From Verrucomicrobiales bacterium (GTDB lineage Bacteria; Verrucomicrobiota; Verrucomicrobiia; Verrucomicrobiales; DEV007), in assembly GCA_029213005.1 (NCBI GenBank), contig JARGPI010000002.1, positions 67,133 through 123,007 on the forward strand: a stretch of DNA of 55,875 bases, in the 5' to 3' direction. Both the position numbers and the translations under genes were made by a program. Shown one piece after another: positions 1-8,414 of the stretch. The stretch's first letter is position 1; each line of letters begins with the position of its first letter. The notes beneath the pieces were generated by a model. It worked only from the letters and a program-made list of their open reading frames with translations, was not told the origin of the DNA and did no database searches.

Positions 1-168
1 CATCGGTAATGGTTCCGGGGTTGACGCTGAAGAACGTCCAAAGGACGTGTCTACGGTTGTAGCGACGCCCTTTGGGCTCCGTTTCATCGGTAATGGTTCC
101 GGGGTTGACGCTGAAGAACGTCCAAAGGACGTGTCTACGATTGTAGCGACGCCCTTTGGGCGTCCGTT
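1..168. repeat. Two tandem 84-bp units, each with a pair of REP-type palindromes
   Basis: The segment from 1 to 84 is repeated almost perfectly from 85 to 168. Each unit carries two imperfect palindromes in opposite orientation, each headed by GTAG on its own strand: minus-strand copies at 33-54 and 117-138 (read on plus as AACGTCCAAAGGACG... ending CTAC), and plus-strand copies at 59-80 and 143-164 (GTAGCGACGCCCTTTGGGC). Unit 1 lacks one G in the second palindrome compared with unit 2. A 5' GTAG followed by a short hairpin is the classic form of REP sequences mobilised by RAYT transposases, and the same palindrome family returns at 55282-55855. The array lies just downstream of the ceramidase-family gene that ends at 215. 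The short open frame across it (47-292) is not considered coding. Confidence 0.85.
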
Positions 169-214
169 TCTCATCTTCCTCTCCACCAAATTTGATTCAG
201 AAGAAACCACTACA

Positions 215-2299
215 CTAAGGCTGGCTCACGGAAATCTCATCGAGCCTTCCCTCGAAGTTACTATCGTTGTCACCTCTACCACCGAAAAATAGACGAGTTA
301 GATCGTCAGGGAAATTGGCTTTGCTTTCCTGAGAAATTTCTTCCACCCCGTTCAGGTAGATCGATACATTATTTCCTTTCCGCACAAATTTTAACTCGTT
401 CCAGGTCCAGCGCTCGATTGGGGTTTTACCCACAACTGCCTTTTCCATATCGTTGCCGGGCAAATAGATCAGTTTGCCCTCTGCGTTGCTATGGAGCCCT
501 CCAAGCCCGACGTGCTCGCCATACTCACTGACTACATGCTCCCTATCCCGCGAGAACAACCAGCCGGTCACATCGCGAGCGTTAGTGGGCATCCCATTCC
601 AGAACCAAAGGGTAATGCTATAGTCATTTCTCAAGTCGGGAAACGATGACCGAAGTCGGTGACCGGCAAAATGCGCGCTTCGGTTGATGATTCCTTTCCC
701 GCAGAATTCCTCTGATTTTGGTCCGGGCAGATAAAAAAGGACCTGAGGTTCGTAAATCGCATCGTTCTGATTTCCGGAACGATCAACGGCGCGGGGGCCG
801 CTCAACTCATCGAGGCGCCAGTAGGCGAGAAGTTTCGCGGTGAGGATGGCGTTAGCGGCAGGTCCATCAGGTTGTGCGGTTGATCTTCGCGGCTTGCCGG
901 CAAGCTTTTCAAGGAGTTGAATTCCGGTTTCGGTAATGACCGGTTCCGCTTTTACCTCCAGACCGGCAGATCGTGCGGCCCAGGTATTGTATCCGCCGAT
1001 GAGATGTTGCTCTGGTGGTGGTATGTAGCCGTCACCACCATTCGCCAGTTCGATAACCATGGTGTCGGAAAAGGGACTGGCACCTTTTATCTTCAGTCCG
1101 GTGATCGCATAGGTTTCGTTGGGGGTGGTTGCGATCGCGATATCTTTACCGATCGATAATGCCTGCACTACGATTTCGGTATTTTGCCTTTCGTGGAGGA
1201 TGATCTGTTCGCGGGCGTAAACTTCTACTTTGGTTTTTGGAGGGCGGTCTCCCATTTCGTCGACGATGCGCTGTGACCATTCGAGTAACTGTGCATTTGG
1301 CGTCCTGTAGTTAAGGGTCATCCGCTGTTCGGCCATTTTGACGTCTTCGGGAATGGTGTAGTCAATATCCTGGTAGGCTTTGAATGCCAGTTCGAGGAGG
1401 GCTTCAGTGTAGTCCTCGATTTTCGGATGATTGAACTGCTCGTCGACCGGCTTTTCGTAGTCACGCCTCCAGATGTCGCCGCTGCAACCGTGCGATAGGA
1501 TGCCGACAAAAGGGCGCTCGTCTCCGGGTTCGGGTTGGACCTTTTTCTGCAGCGCATTGCAAAACAAACCGAAGTAGTCTGCGCTCAACGATTTGTCGCC
1601 GAAGTAATGCATCGAAAAATTGGCGAGCAGTGCGATGGGGCGTCCGTCAGTCGACTGGAGAGCAATCATCGATAGTTCCGGATCTTCGGGGCCAGATTTA
1701 CCGATCACGTCATCGTAGTTTTTTGCGGAGTGCATGTTGGCTCGAACCGTGGGGTTGCCAAAGGGATCGAGGTCGAGCCGGTCGGGGCGGCGTACCCATC
1801 TTCTGAGGGCAGTGAACTCGGCCGCGTCGATCCGTCCGAAACCGACTTTGGCGGGCTCGAGATTCTTTAGTGGTGTCAGAATCGCATCGACGAGTTTTTT
1901 TACCAAAAAAGGTGAGTATACCGGATCCGCTTCTGTTCCGAGACAGGAGAGGCAGGAGGGTGCGCTGTGGGTGTGCGTGGCGGATATCAAAATATGATCC
2001 ATCGGGATGCCCGCCTTTTCCGAGGCAATCGATTTGGCCTGATCACACAGTGGGCGGGGAACCATACAACTGTCGACCACAACGATAACGATTGATTCGT
2101 TCCCGTCACTGACGGCCAGGGAACGGGCACTGAGCGGAGTGTGAACGGTATCGACGGAGCGGGAAAGCATCCCGCCATTGACCAAGACGGGAAAGGTTTG
2201 TGGCGTGATATCCACAATGACCGAGGCGGCCTTGAATTCTGCGAAAGCAGTCGTGACAACACAGTTGACGAGCAAAAAGAAAAAGGGCACCAGCTTCAT
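215..2299 (-). CDS. Secreted neutral/alkaline ceramidase-family protein with C-terminal LamG-like domain
   Basis: A 694-residue protein with an N-terminal signal peptide (residues 1-20, ending AFA). Residues about 22-450 resemble the neutral/alkaline non-lysosomal ceramidase family: the zinc-binding HTHS segment is at about 109-112, a second histidine lies in NFSMHYFG, and an SHGCSGD segment aligns with the catalytic loop region. True ceramidases split ceramide into sphingosine and fatty acid; many bacterial members are untested, so the substrate is uncertain. Residues about 490-694 form a separate LamG/concanavalin-like jelly roll (starts AYWRLDELSG), probably for carbohydrate or matrix binding. 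The ATG at 2299 precedes the signal peptide directly. The next upstream gene on the same strand ends 56 bp away. A second, shorter family member is at 26395-27753. Confidence 0.8.
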   Translation of the reverse strand: MKLVPFFFLLVNCVVTTAFAEFKAASVIVDITPQTFPVLVNGGMLSRSVDTVHTPLSARSLAVSDGNESIVIVVVDSCMVPRPLCDQAKSIASEKAGIPMDHILISATHTHSAPSCLSCLGTEADPVYSPFLVKKLVDAILTPLKNLEPAKVGFGRIDAAEFTALRRWVRRPDRLDLDPFGNPTVRANMHSAKNYDDVIGKSGPEDPELSMIALQSTDGRPIALLANFSMHYFGDKSLSADYFGLFCNALQKKVQPEPGDERPFVGILSHGCSGDIWRRDYEKPVDEQFNHPKIEDYTEALLELAFKAYQDIDYTIPEDVKMAEQRMTLNYRTPNAQLLEWSQRIVDEMGDRPPKTKVEVYAREQIILHERQNTEIVVQALSIGKDIAIATTPNETYAITGLKIKGASPFSDTMVIELANGGDGYIPPPEQHLIGGYNTWAARSAGLEVKAEPVITETGIQLLEKLAGKPRRSTAQPDGPAANAILTAKLLAYWRLDELSGPRAVDRSGNQNDAIYEPQVLFYLPGPKSEEFCGKGIINRSAHFAGHRLRSSFPDLRNDYSITLWFWNGMPTNARDVTGWLFSRDREHVVSEYGEHVGLGGLHSNAEGKLIYLPGNDMEKAVVGKTPIERWTWNELKFVRKGNNVSIYLNGVEEISQESKANFPDDLTRLFFGGRGDNDSNFEGRLDEISVSQP

Positions 2300-2355
2300 G
2301 CTGGTACCCTAGAAAATTGGATGTGGGGACTCAATCCCCGATGTCCGTAATGGCC

Positions 2356-3366
2356 TTAATCCCCGAAGAGATTGCCCAGCGCTCCGATGGGAGAGCCTTC
2401 GCCCTGAGCGCGTCCCGGAGCCATCTGTCCGACAACCCGCTCGGCGAGTCGGGAGAATGGCAGGCTTTGAAGCCAGACGGTGCCATGTCCACTCAACGAG
2501 GCGAGGAACATGCCTTCGCCACCGAAGAACATGGATTTCAAATTTCCGGCCCGCTGGATATCGTAATTGATTCCCGGAGTGAAGCCAACGAGGCAACCGG
2601 TATCGACACGGAGAGTTTCCCCTTTGAGTTCTTTCTTGATCACGGTTCCGCCCGCATGGATAAAGGCTTTCCCATCGCCGCAGAGTTTCTGCAGGATAAA
2701 TCCCTCTCCACCGAAGAATCCACTACCGAGCTTGCGAGTGAAAGCGATCGTCACTTTGGTGCCATAGGCGGCACAGAGAAAAGAGTCCTTTTGGCAGGTA
2801 AGCTCTCCACCAATTTTACTGAGATCCACTGCAACAATCTTTCCGGGGAACGGAGCGGCAAAGGAGACTCGTCTTTTTCCTTCATTACCACGATGGGTAA
2901 AGTGAGTCATGAAAATAGACTCACCGGTGAGGGCCCGTTTTCCGACGGCGAGGAGCTTGCCCATCACGCCTTCGTTGGCGGTGGAGCCGTCTCCCATCTT
3001 CGCTTCAAAATCGATGTCTTCCTCGAGGTAATTCATCGCTCCGGCCTCGGCAATAACCGTCTCGCCCGGTTCGAGTTCGACTTCGACAATTTGCATGTCA
3101 CTGCCGAAGATCTCGTAGTCAATTTCGTGTGATTTCATATCGCGTTTCGGTGGCAAAGCTGGAGGAGCTGCTTCTGCCGGTGGCGCTGCCGAAGTTCCCG
3201 TAAACAGTTGAGGGAGAGCTACGGAAGCATTCTGCCAATTCGCCATTCCGCTCGACCACACTTTGGTGTCCGGCTTAATAATCCCCCTTTTTGCGGCTTC
3301 TTCAAGATGAGCATCGGGGATTTGCTGCTGGTCTTTTTTCGAATCTACGTAAAACCAAATTTTCAT
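2356..3366 (-). CDS. GYF_2-domain / TIGR00266 (AIM24-like) family protein
   Basis: A 336-residue, probably cytoplasmic or membrane-associated protein. Residues 1-50 look like a GYF_2 module ([15 protein letters not shown] near the start, then a [10 protein letters not shown] segment), a domain often placed at the N-terminus of bacterial membrane proteins. After an Ala/Pro linker (about 52-75), residues about 77-310 match the TIGR00266/AIM24-like fold, with repeated Gly-rich strands such as FFGGEGFIL and FFGGEGMFL. The biochemical role of this family in bacteria is not established. No signal peptide is seen. The gene is on the same strand as, and 56 bp upstream of, the ceramidase-family gene, but the functions do not obviously connect. 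The call is firm for domain content and open for function. Confidence 0.75.
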   Translation of the reverse strand: MKIWFYVDSKKDQQQIPDAHLEEAAKRGIIKPDTKVWSSGMANWQNASVALPQLFTGTSAAPPAEAAPPALPPKRDMKSHEIDYEIFGSDMQIVEVELEPGETVIAEAGAMNYLEEDIDFEAKMGDGSTANEGVMGKLLAVGKRALTGESIFMTHFTHRGNEGKRRVSFAAPFPGKIVAVDLSKIGGELTCQKDSFLCAAYGTKVTIAFTRKLGSGFFGGEGFILQKLCGDGKAFIHAGGTVIKKELKGETLRVDTGCLVGFTPGINYDIQRAGNLKSMFFGGEGMFLASLSGHGTVWLQSLPFSRLAERVVGQMAPGRAQGEGSPIGALGNLFGD

Positions 3367-3441
3367 AAAAGTTGATTGAATATCAACTAATTATAAATAC
3401 TCGCCAGTAGAATGTCTAACTTTTTCGTTTGGTTATGGTGA

Positions 3442-3852
3442 TTAAGACTTTAGGGCGAGCACGCGTAACTTTTCGAGTGCTTCGTGAGGTTCCCGGAGTT
3501 CGTTGGCCTCCTCAATCACCTCGAGAAATTCATCCAAGTCCTCTTTGCTGAGCAGGCTGAGATCGGAGAAGGCGAAAATAAATCCTTTTCCCCGGACGCC
3601 GTCCATACCCGCGAGAATGTCCTTCAGTGAATCCCAGTTGAATCCGAAATAACCCGGGAACCGAAGGTTTTGATACATCGCATGCATCAGGGTCTCGCGG
3701 CTGTTCACTGGTGCGCGGTCGATAATGATCGCGTGATAGTCCCGATCGTTGAGGAGAAAGGTAATGTCACGAATATCGAAATCTCCATCGACCTTGATCA
3801 GGAGATCGTCGGACTTTTCGATTTCACAGATGGCTTCTTCGATTGGCGTCAT
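3442..3852 (-). CDS. Barstar-like ribonuclease inhibitor
   Basis: A 136-residue cytoplasmic protein of the barstar family. The diagnostic segment is PGYFGFNWDSLKDIL (about 66-80), which aligns with the barstar helix that plugs the barnase active site; Asp74 and Asp78 correspond to barstar Asp35 and Asp39. It is longer than Bacillus barstar (about 90 residues) because of an N-terminal extension. The start ATG (3850-3852) overlaps the stop of the upstream barnase-like gene as ATGA, a 4-bp overlap that suggests translational coupling, so the inhibitor would be made with the enzyme. The expected role is to neutralise the RNase before export. The family call is strong; binding to this particular partner is inferred from gene order. 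Confidence 0.85.
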   Translation of the reverse strand: MTPIEEAICEIEKSDDLLIKVDGDFDIRDITFLLNDRDYHAIIIDRAPVNSRETLMHAMYQNLRFPGYFGFNWDSLKDILAGMDGVRGKGFIFAFSDLSLLSKEDLDEFLEVIEEANELREPHEALEKLRVLALKS

Positions 3853-4340
3853 GGTTTTACCTGAGTGAAGGATTGGTAATGATCGTGGGTGTAGTAAACC
3901 TCCCCGTTTTTTCCCATAATAATTCGCTGGGGTCCGGCATGTCGGATCCCGGGGGTTCGAACGACATACTCGCGGTAGTAACCCCGCTCCTTCTGCGGCA
4001 GAAGTCGTTCCCGGTTTCCAAAAACAGAGCCGTCATTAGAGTGGGAGTCCCGTTTCCCGGCCCGGATCCGGTCCAGGGTAGGCTCCAGATCGACATCTCC
4101 CCGGTAGGCAATTGATCCGTCGACGTCGCGGATCTGCATATTTTTCATCACCAGTTTGGGTGAATCGAAATTAAGATCGGCTTTCAGGGCTGGAGTTTTT
4201 GCTTCCGCCTGTTGGGTCGCTACCGGCTTGGAAACTTGAGGCGAGGGATCGGTGCTGCCTCCAATTTTATCTTTTTGGAAATAACCGAGTATCGCTACAA
4301 CAGCGATCACGGCGAAACGGGTAAGGAGTCGTTTGTTCAT
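3849..4340 (-). CDS. Barnase-like (ribonuclease N1/T1 family) RNase, exported or membrane-tethered
   Basis: A 163-residue protein. Residues 1-20 form a hydrophobic N-terminal segment after Lys/Arg (signal peptide or anchor), residues about 25-55 are a low-complexity linker, and residues about 85-163 are a microbial guanyl-type RNase domain. FGNRERLLP aligns with barnase FSNREGKLP. The catalytic set is present: Glu124 (in YREY) for barnase Glu73, Arg139 for Arg87 and His154 (in DHYQSFT) for His102. It should cleave RNA at purines, outside the cytoplasm or at the membrane. The inhibitor gene follows with a 4-bp overlap. A palindromic 13-mer pair (4363-4399) sits 23 bp upstream of the start. Possible roles are nutrient scavenging or competition. 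Confidence 0.88.
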   Translation of the reverse strand: MNKRLLTRFAVIAVVAILGYFQKDKIGGSTDPSPQVSKPVATQQAEAKTPALKADLNFDSPKLVMKNMQIRDVDGSIAYRGDVDLEPTLDRIRAGKRDSHSNDGSVFGNRERLLPQKERGYYREYVVRTPGIRHAGPQRIIMGKNGEVYYTHDHYQSFTQVKP

Positions 4341-4362
4341 ATTTAGGGATCAAAAATCTGCA

Positions 4363-4399
4363 CTGTACCCTGTTTGGTCAGGGACTCAACAGGGTACAG
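4363..4399. repeat. Dispersed 13-mer-pair palindrome element, copy A
   Basis: A perfect 12-bp inverted repeat, CTGTACCCTGTT at 4363-4374 and AACAGGGTACAG at 4388-4399, in the divergent intergenic region 5' of the barnase-like gene. It is the most divergent of four copies. The inner half of each 13-mer has changed, but both arms changed together, so pairing is kept. The two 13-mer frames start at 4364 and 4386, an offset of 22 bp, as in the other copies (22758, 34657, 47064). Confidence 0.8.
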
Positions 4400-4559
4400 T
4401 CGAAGAGGCCCGTGCCCCGTTACATTTCGGGCCCCGATTTATATTTGACCGGAAGCCTCAAAATCTCGAACTGTCACAAATCATAAAACGCAAGTGTTTT
4501 TGCATAAAAATGTTTTGGTCGAGTCTTATTCCCACAAAATAGCTCATCTAACGACCCTT

Positions 4560-5204
4560 ATGAAAGACAGAAAATCGACATCACTCCTCCTCGCTGCTGC
4601 AACCGTTTTAGGAATCGGCTTAATCGCAACCGACGCCGATGCCCAAAGCAGACGTGGTTCCGGCCATGGTGGCGGTTATGAAAACAACTACGGGGGAAGT
4701 CGTGGCGGTCACAAGCATCATCGGGTGGATCACATGAGAAATGACATTTACACCGTGGACCGGCTTGCGAATCAGATGTTGATGCAATTTGCCAACGAAA
4801 TGCGCTACCAGGGCGGTGGAAGACATTCGGCTGTTCTGATGCATCAGATGCGTCAATATAAGGGTCAAACCAGTCAATTGGTGCAAGCCTACAACGGATC
4901 CTGCCAGGTGGCCGTCGACGATGCCGCCCGCCGGGTTCGGGAATCTCTGACCAATATTGAGCACCAGGCGACACGAGTGCACAACCTGAGTCGTTCCGTA
5001 AAACACATGATCGACCAATCCTGCCCTCTCACCACCCAGATCGTTACTGGTGCGAAGCGCTTCAGTCCACAGTCGGCTCCCGTCTATGCTGATGTTCCCC
5101 GCAGCAACCGCCCGGTTAATTCTCACCGTCAGCCGGCACAGTCGGGTCTGCCTCCTTACGCCAGTATTTTGAGCAGTATTTTCCGAGCCAGTCTCAATCG
5201 TTAA
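4560..5204 (+). CDS. Small secreted His/Gly-rich protein of unknown function
   Basis: A 214-residue protein that I do not recognise. I place the start at ATG 4560 rather than the in-frame ATG at 4494, because it puts a normal signal peptide (residues 1-28, ending ADAQS) at the N-terminus. The mature part begins with a Gly/Arg/His-rich stretch, followed by a helical region rich in Gln and Met (LMQFANEMRY, LMHQMRQYKGQ), two cysteines about 60 residues apart that could form a disulfide, and a Pro/Ser-rich tail. It is transcribed away from the barnase-like gene and ends at a strong terminator. A periplasmic or surface location is expected. Confidence 0.7.
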   Translation: MKDRKSTSLLLAAATVLGIGLIATDADAQSRRGSGHGGGYENNYGGSRGGHKHHRVDHMRNDIYTVDRLANQMLMQFANEMRYQGGGRHSAVLMHQMRQYKGQTSQLVQAYNGSCQVAVDDAARRVRESLTNIEHQATRVHNLSRSVKHMIDQSCPLTTQIVTGAKRFSPQSAPVYADVPRSNRPVNSHRQPAQSGLPPYASILSSIFRASLNR

Positions 5205-5231
5205 TTTTCTCTCTCCCTCTCTCAGCAGAAG

Positions 5232-5266
5232 ATCCGCTCCGGTTAATTTCGGAGCGGATTTTTTTT
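5232..5266 (+). terminator. Rho-independent terminator
   Basis: A 9-bp perfect stem, ATCCGCTCC (5232-5240) with GGAGCGGAT (5251-5259), encloses a 10-nt loop and is followed directly by eight T. It lies 27 bp after the stop of the small secreted protein gene and ends the transcript before the maltokinase gene. Its T-tract overlaps a possible TTG start of the maltokinase frame (5265), which argues against that start. Confidence 0.9.
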
Positions 5267-5291
5267 GGTAATGCTCTATAGAGACGGCGAG

Positions 5292-6656
5292 ATGGATCAT
5301 CCCTTGTTCACCACTGCAGAAGGAATCAGGCGCCTAGAACGGGAGCTGCTTCCCGGTTGGATAAAAGAGCGCCGCTGGTTCGCCGGGAAGGCGCGGTCGA
5401 TTAGTGGACTGCGCATCGTTCAACAGATCAGTCTCGGTCCCGCTCGGATTCTCGCGGTGGAAGTTTACGATCCGCAAGGTAACACCGAAACCTACGCGAT
5501 CCCTCTGGCGGTGTCGGAAAATCCCATCACCGAATCGATCATCGCTCCACTGGGTGATGAGATCCTGTTCGATGCGGCCTTTGATCCCGCCTTTCAGAAG
5601 TCTCTATTACAGCTGATGTATACCGATGATGTCCCGGCGGGATTTGAAATAGAAACCGGATCTATACTTTCAGAAAACATCTCTACCGAATCAAAATTGT
5701 TTGGTGGGGAGCAGAGTAACAGTGCCATCATTTATGGAGATAGAATCTTCGTAAAACTCTACCGAAAATTGAGCGCCGGAAAAAATCCGGACGGAGAACT
5801 GACGCGCTTTCTCAGTGAAGAGGCGGGCTTTCCTCATGTCGCACCATTCGCTGGATCAGTAGCGTGGAATAACGCTTCTTTAGCACTTGCAACCGGAATG
5901 GTAGGGAATCGCGGGGATGCCTGGACCCTGGCGCTGCAGGAATGTGAAACCGGTCTTACTGTCGAATGGAAGAAGCGGATGGAGTCACTGGGCCGGATCA
6001 CCGGAGGTATGCATTTGGCGTTGGCAACGTGGGATCCGGAACCATTTCGGGAGGCTGATGGAGAAAAAGTCGGGTCGGGGATTGAGTCGCTTTCCGGAAA
6101 AATGGCGGAGATGCTGAAGGAACGGGGCGATTCTCTGCCTCCGCAAATTAGAGGGCTGGCTGAGAAAGCGAGTGCTCTGTCGTCCCGGCTGAGGGTCGAG
6201 ATCACCAGTTTGTCCGGGCGTAAAATCCGGACTCACGGGGATTACCATTTGGGGCAGGTGCTCGATACCGGTGACGATTTTGTGATTATCGATTTCGAGG
6301 GCGAGCCTTCCCGTAGTCTCGAAGAACGCCGGGCCAAATATGTCCCGCAGCGTGATGTCGCCGGGATGTTGCGTTCGATTCATTACGCAGCGCACGCTTC
6401 CGCGAAATTGAAAGGTGGGGTCGACGCCGACCATACCGAGAGCTGGGCAGGGGAGTCTCAAGATCACTTCCTGGGCGGATGGGAAGCCGCGATCTCCGGT
6501 TCCGTTCTGGAAACGGAATCTTCTTTGTCTTTTCTCCGCCTTTACCTATTGGAAAAGGCGCTTTATGAGGTGATCTACGAGTTGAATCACCGCCCCGACT
6601 GGCTCGAAATCCCGCTGCGGGGATTGATTTCCCTTTTTGAGTCACCTGATGCCTAA
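5292..6656 (+). CDS. Stand-alone maltokinase-like protein (trehalose synthase-type maltokinase domain)
   Basis: A protein of about 454 residues related to maltokinase, which phosphorylates maltose to maltose-1-phosphate for the GlgE alpha-glucan route. The N-terminus has the cap-domain signature WIKERRWFAGKAR, and the kinase-like lobe has HGDYHLGQ (about 315-322, catalytic loop) followed by VIIDFEGEP (about 331-339, metal binding), as in aminoglycoside-phosphotransferase-like folds. In many bacteria this domain is fused to trehalose synthase; here it is alone and no glgE, treS or glgB lies nearby. I chose ATG 5292; ATG 5271 is also in frame, and TTG 5265 lies inside the upstream terminator T-tract. 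The following gene is convergent. Confidence 0.75.
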   Translation: MDHPLFTTAEGIRRLERELLPGWIKERRWFAGKARSISGLRIVQQISLGPARILAVEVYDPQGNTETYAIPLAVSENPITESIIAPLGDEILFDAAFDPAFQKSLLQLMYTDDVPAGFEIETGSILSENISTESKLFGGEQSNSAIIYGDRIFVKLYRKLSAGKNPDGELTRFLSEEAGFPHVAPFAGSVAWNNASLALATGMVGNRGDAWTLALQECETGLTVEWKKRMESLGRITGGMHLALATWDPEPFREADGEKVGSGIESLSGKMAEMLKERGDSLPPQIRGLAEKASALSSRLRVEITSLSGRKIRTHGDYHLGQVLDTGDDFVIIDFEGEPSRSLEERRAKYVPQRDVAGMLRSIHYAAHASAKLKGGVDADHTESWAGESQDHFLGGWEAAISGSVLETESSLSFLRLYLLEKALYEVIYELNHRPDWLEIPLRGLISLFESPDA

Positions 6657-6688
6657 GCCATTAAAAACGAGTGTCAGATATCACCTCT

Positions 6689-7195
6689 TTATCGGCTTCC
6701 GCAGCACTTTTTAAACTTCTTTCCGCTCCCGCAGGGGCAGGGTTCATTTCGACCCACTTTTGCGACTTCCTCCACTGTTGGGGCGGGGGTCTCATAAGTT
6801 TCCCGGTTGGGTTCATCATCCATCTTGCTGATACTAAACCACTGTTCGGCACTCCAGTTACTGACCGCATCAAAGTACTCTTCCTCATCAAATGGCTCGG
6901 AATCCGGTACGAGATTGAACATTCGCTGCATCACCAGAAAGCCCATAGAATGGATCACTTCATGTCGGTCGATTCCTTCAGCCTGCAGCCTTGCTACCGC
7001 CTCTGCGACAGGTGTTTCATCACCCTCTGCGATCTGATTCTCGACGATGGTGTGAATTGCGGCGTGTTCAGATTGCCCCTCGATTTGTGTTTCGTTTCTT
7101 CGGACAAACTCTTTGACCAGCGTGAGCTTTTGACCTTCATCGAGTCTTTTCCAGACTTCCGGATCGGGTGCAATCTGTGGATCATATCGCTTCAT
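6689..7195 (-). CDS. SEC-C zinc-motif protein
   Basis: A 168-residue soluble protein. The C-terminal 24 residues are a classic SEC-C zinc-binding module, [19 protein letters not shown], also found at the end of SecA and many unrelated proteins. The first about 110 residues are helical and contain [12 protein letters not shown] and a later RHEVIHSMG segment; this may be a DUF1841-like domain, but I am not certain. A chaperone or protein-handling role is often proposed for such proteins, without proof here. It is transcribed divergently from the regulator at 7320. Confidence 0.75.
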   Translation of the reverse strand: MKRYDPQIAPDPEVWKRLDEGQKLTLVKEFVRRNETQIEGQSEHAAIHTIVENQIAEGDETPVAEAVARLQAEGIDRHEVIHSMGFLVMQRMFNLVPDSEPFDEEEYFDAVSNWSAEQWFSISKMDDEPNRETYETPAPTVEEVAKVGRNEPCPCGSGKKFKKCCGSR

Positions 7196-7319
7196 AAGTG
7201 ACCTTATCAGAAGGTTTTCAAAATTGAAACCGGACTTGAGATTTCATTTTATTTTCATCGGGCACGAACTTTGCTTAGTCGATCCCATCGTAAATCTATC
7301 GTAGCCCCAATAAGTCGGT

Positions 7320-8414
7320 ATGAAGAAATCATCCGGAATTTCCCGTGAGCCGCTATGGAAAATCGTGGCGGGTGCCATCAGGCAGGATATCGAGAACAGT
7401 CAATGGACCGACACTCTGCCCGGCGAACACAAATTGACGATTCACTATGAGGTCGGGCGGCGTACCATCAGGGATGCGCTTGTTGAATTGGAGGATGAAG
7501 GGTTAATCGGGAAGAGCCCGGGCAAACCCCGGCAAATTCTCAATCCGGGCGCGACTTCGTCCGGTAAACGATTGCCGGATCATGTGATTCTTCTGAGTCC
7601 CTACGCTGTCGATAAAGGGATTTCCAAGTCTCGAATTGTTTTCAACCAAATGGTTCAGGAATTGAGCAAGCGTGATGTCCATCTCATCACCAGGCGTATT
7701 GATACCGGATCGGAAAAAGCCCTCAACCGAAGTTTGGGGCAACTAAAGAAACAGTTTCCCCGCTCGGTCTGGCTACTTCACGATTGCTCGGAATCCGTGC
7801 AGCGCTGGTGTGAAAAACAGGGCGAACAAGCGTTAATTCTGGGAGTCAAAACTCCGGGGTCTATCTATACTTCCGTTGAAATGGATGCCGAGGTAGTGAT
7901 ATCCCGGGCGGTCAATTATTTCGGGACTATGGGGCATCATCCTTCCAATATTTTGTTTCTGATGCGTCGGGATCCCGGCGAAATTAATACACGAGCCAGG
8001 GAATTGTTTTGCGGGAACATAAAAGCAAGAGCCCCCAATTCACAGATTCGTCTGCTCGAGCACGATGATACCAATCTGATAGATCTGCTTGGACAAAGGT
8101 TAAGCGGGAGCCATCCTCCATCCGGATTGTTATGCTGGCGCACTCATGATGCCATTCGGGCCGTGACGTTTTTAACTCACCTTGGAGTTCAGATTCCCAA
8201 TCGTCTGTCGATAATCAGCTGCGGAAGCACCCCTACGATGGAATTTATTCATCCGGAAATTACCCGCTTCCTAAGCCCTTCTGCGGAATACGAACGCTGC
8301 TTTATCAGATTGTTGATCAAATTGATAAAGGGTGAAGCGCGCAACGGTGCCGTTCTACGCTTTGTTCCGGAGTTTCTTGAAGGGAAGACGGTATCCACGC
8401 CCGGGGGAAAGTGA
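7320..8414 (+). CDS. GntR-type winged-helix regulator with LacI-like ligand-binding domain
   Basis: A 364-residue transcription factor. Residues about 8-75 form a GntR winged helix-turn-helix (LPGEHKLTIHYEVGRRTIRD contains the recognition helix). Residues about 85-364 resemble the periplasmic-binding-protein-like sensor of LacI/XylR regulators, including a C-terminal RLSIISCGSTPTMEFI segment typical of the effector cleft. Such hybrids usually sense sugars or sugar derivatives. It is divergent from the SEC-C gene and convergent with the Verru_Chthon cassette: its TGA at 8412-8414 abuts the stop of cassette protein D at 8415 with no gap. Its regulon cannot be read from the sequence; self-regulation or control of nearby carbohydrate genes is possible. 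Confidence 0.82.
   Translation: MKKSSGISREPLWKIVAGAIRQDIENSQWTDTLPGEHKLTIHYEVGRRTIRDALVELEDEGLIGKSPGKPRQILNPGATSSGKRLPDHVILLSPYAVDKGISKSRIVFNQMVQELSKRDVHLITRRIDTGSEKALNRSLGQLKKQFPRSVWLLHDCSESVQRWCEKQGEQALILGVKTPGSIYTSVEMDAEVVISRAVNYFGTMGHHPSNILFLMRRDPGEINTRARELFCGNIKARAPNSQIRLLEHDDTNLIDLLGQRLSGSHPPSGLLCWRTHDAIRAVTFLTHLGVQIPNRLSIISCGSTPTMEFIHPEITRFLSPSAEYERCFIRLLIKLIKGEARNGAVLRFVPEFLEGKTVSTPGGK

Noticed and set aside
1..168. CRISPR-like repeat array
   Set aside because: Units are 84 bp, adjacent, without unique spacers, and made of GTAG-headed palindromes; there are no cas genes.
47..292. Short plus-strand open frame at the left end
   Set aside because: It is mostly the 84-bp repeat translated twice and then runs antisense into the ceramidase-family gene.
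2317..3132. 271-residue plus-strand open frame
   Set aside because: It is antisense to the GYF/TIGR00266 gene, whose protein has recognisable domains; this frame does not.
3442..4340. Ordinary type II toxin-antitoxin module
   Set aside because: The RNase is exported or tethered, and the partner belongs to the barstar family, so an exported enzyme with immunity protein fits better.
7286..7308. Direct repeat of ATCGTA upstream of the GntR/LacI-type regulator as operator
   Set aside because: Only six bases are shared, there is no dyad symmetry, and it could be chance.
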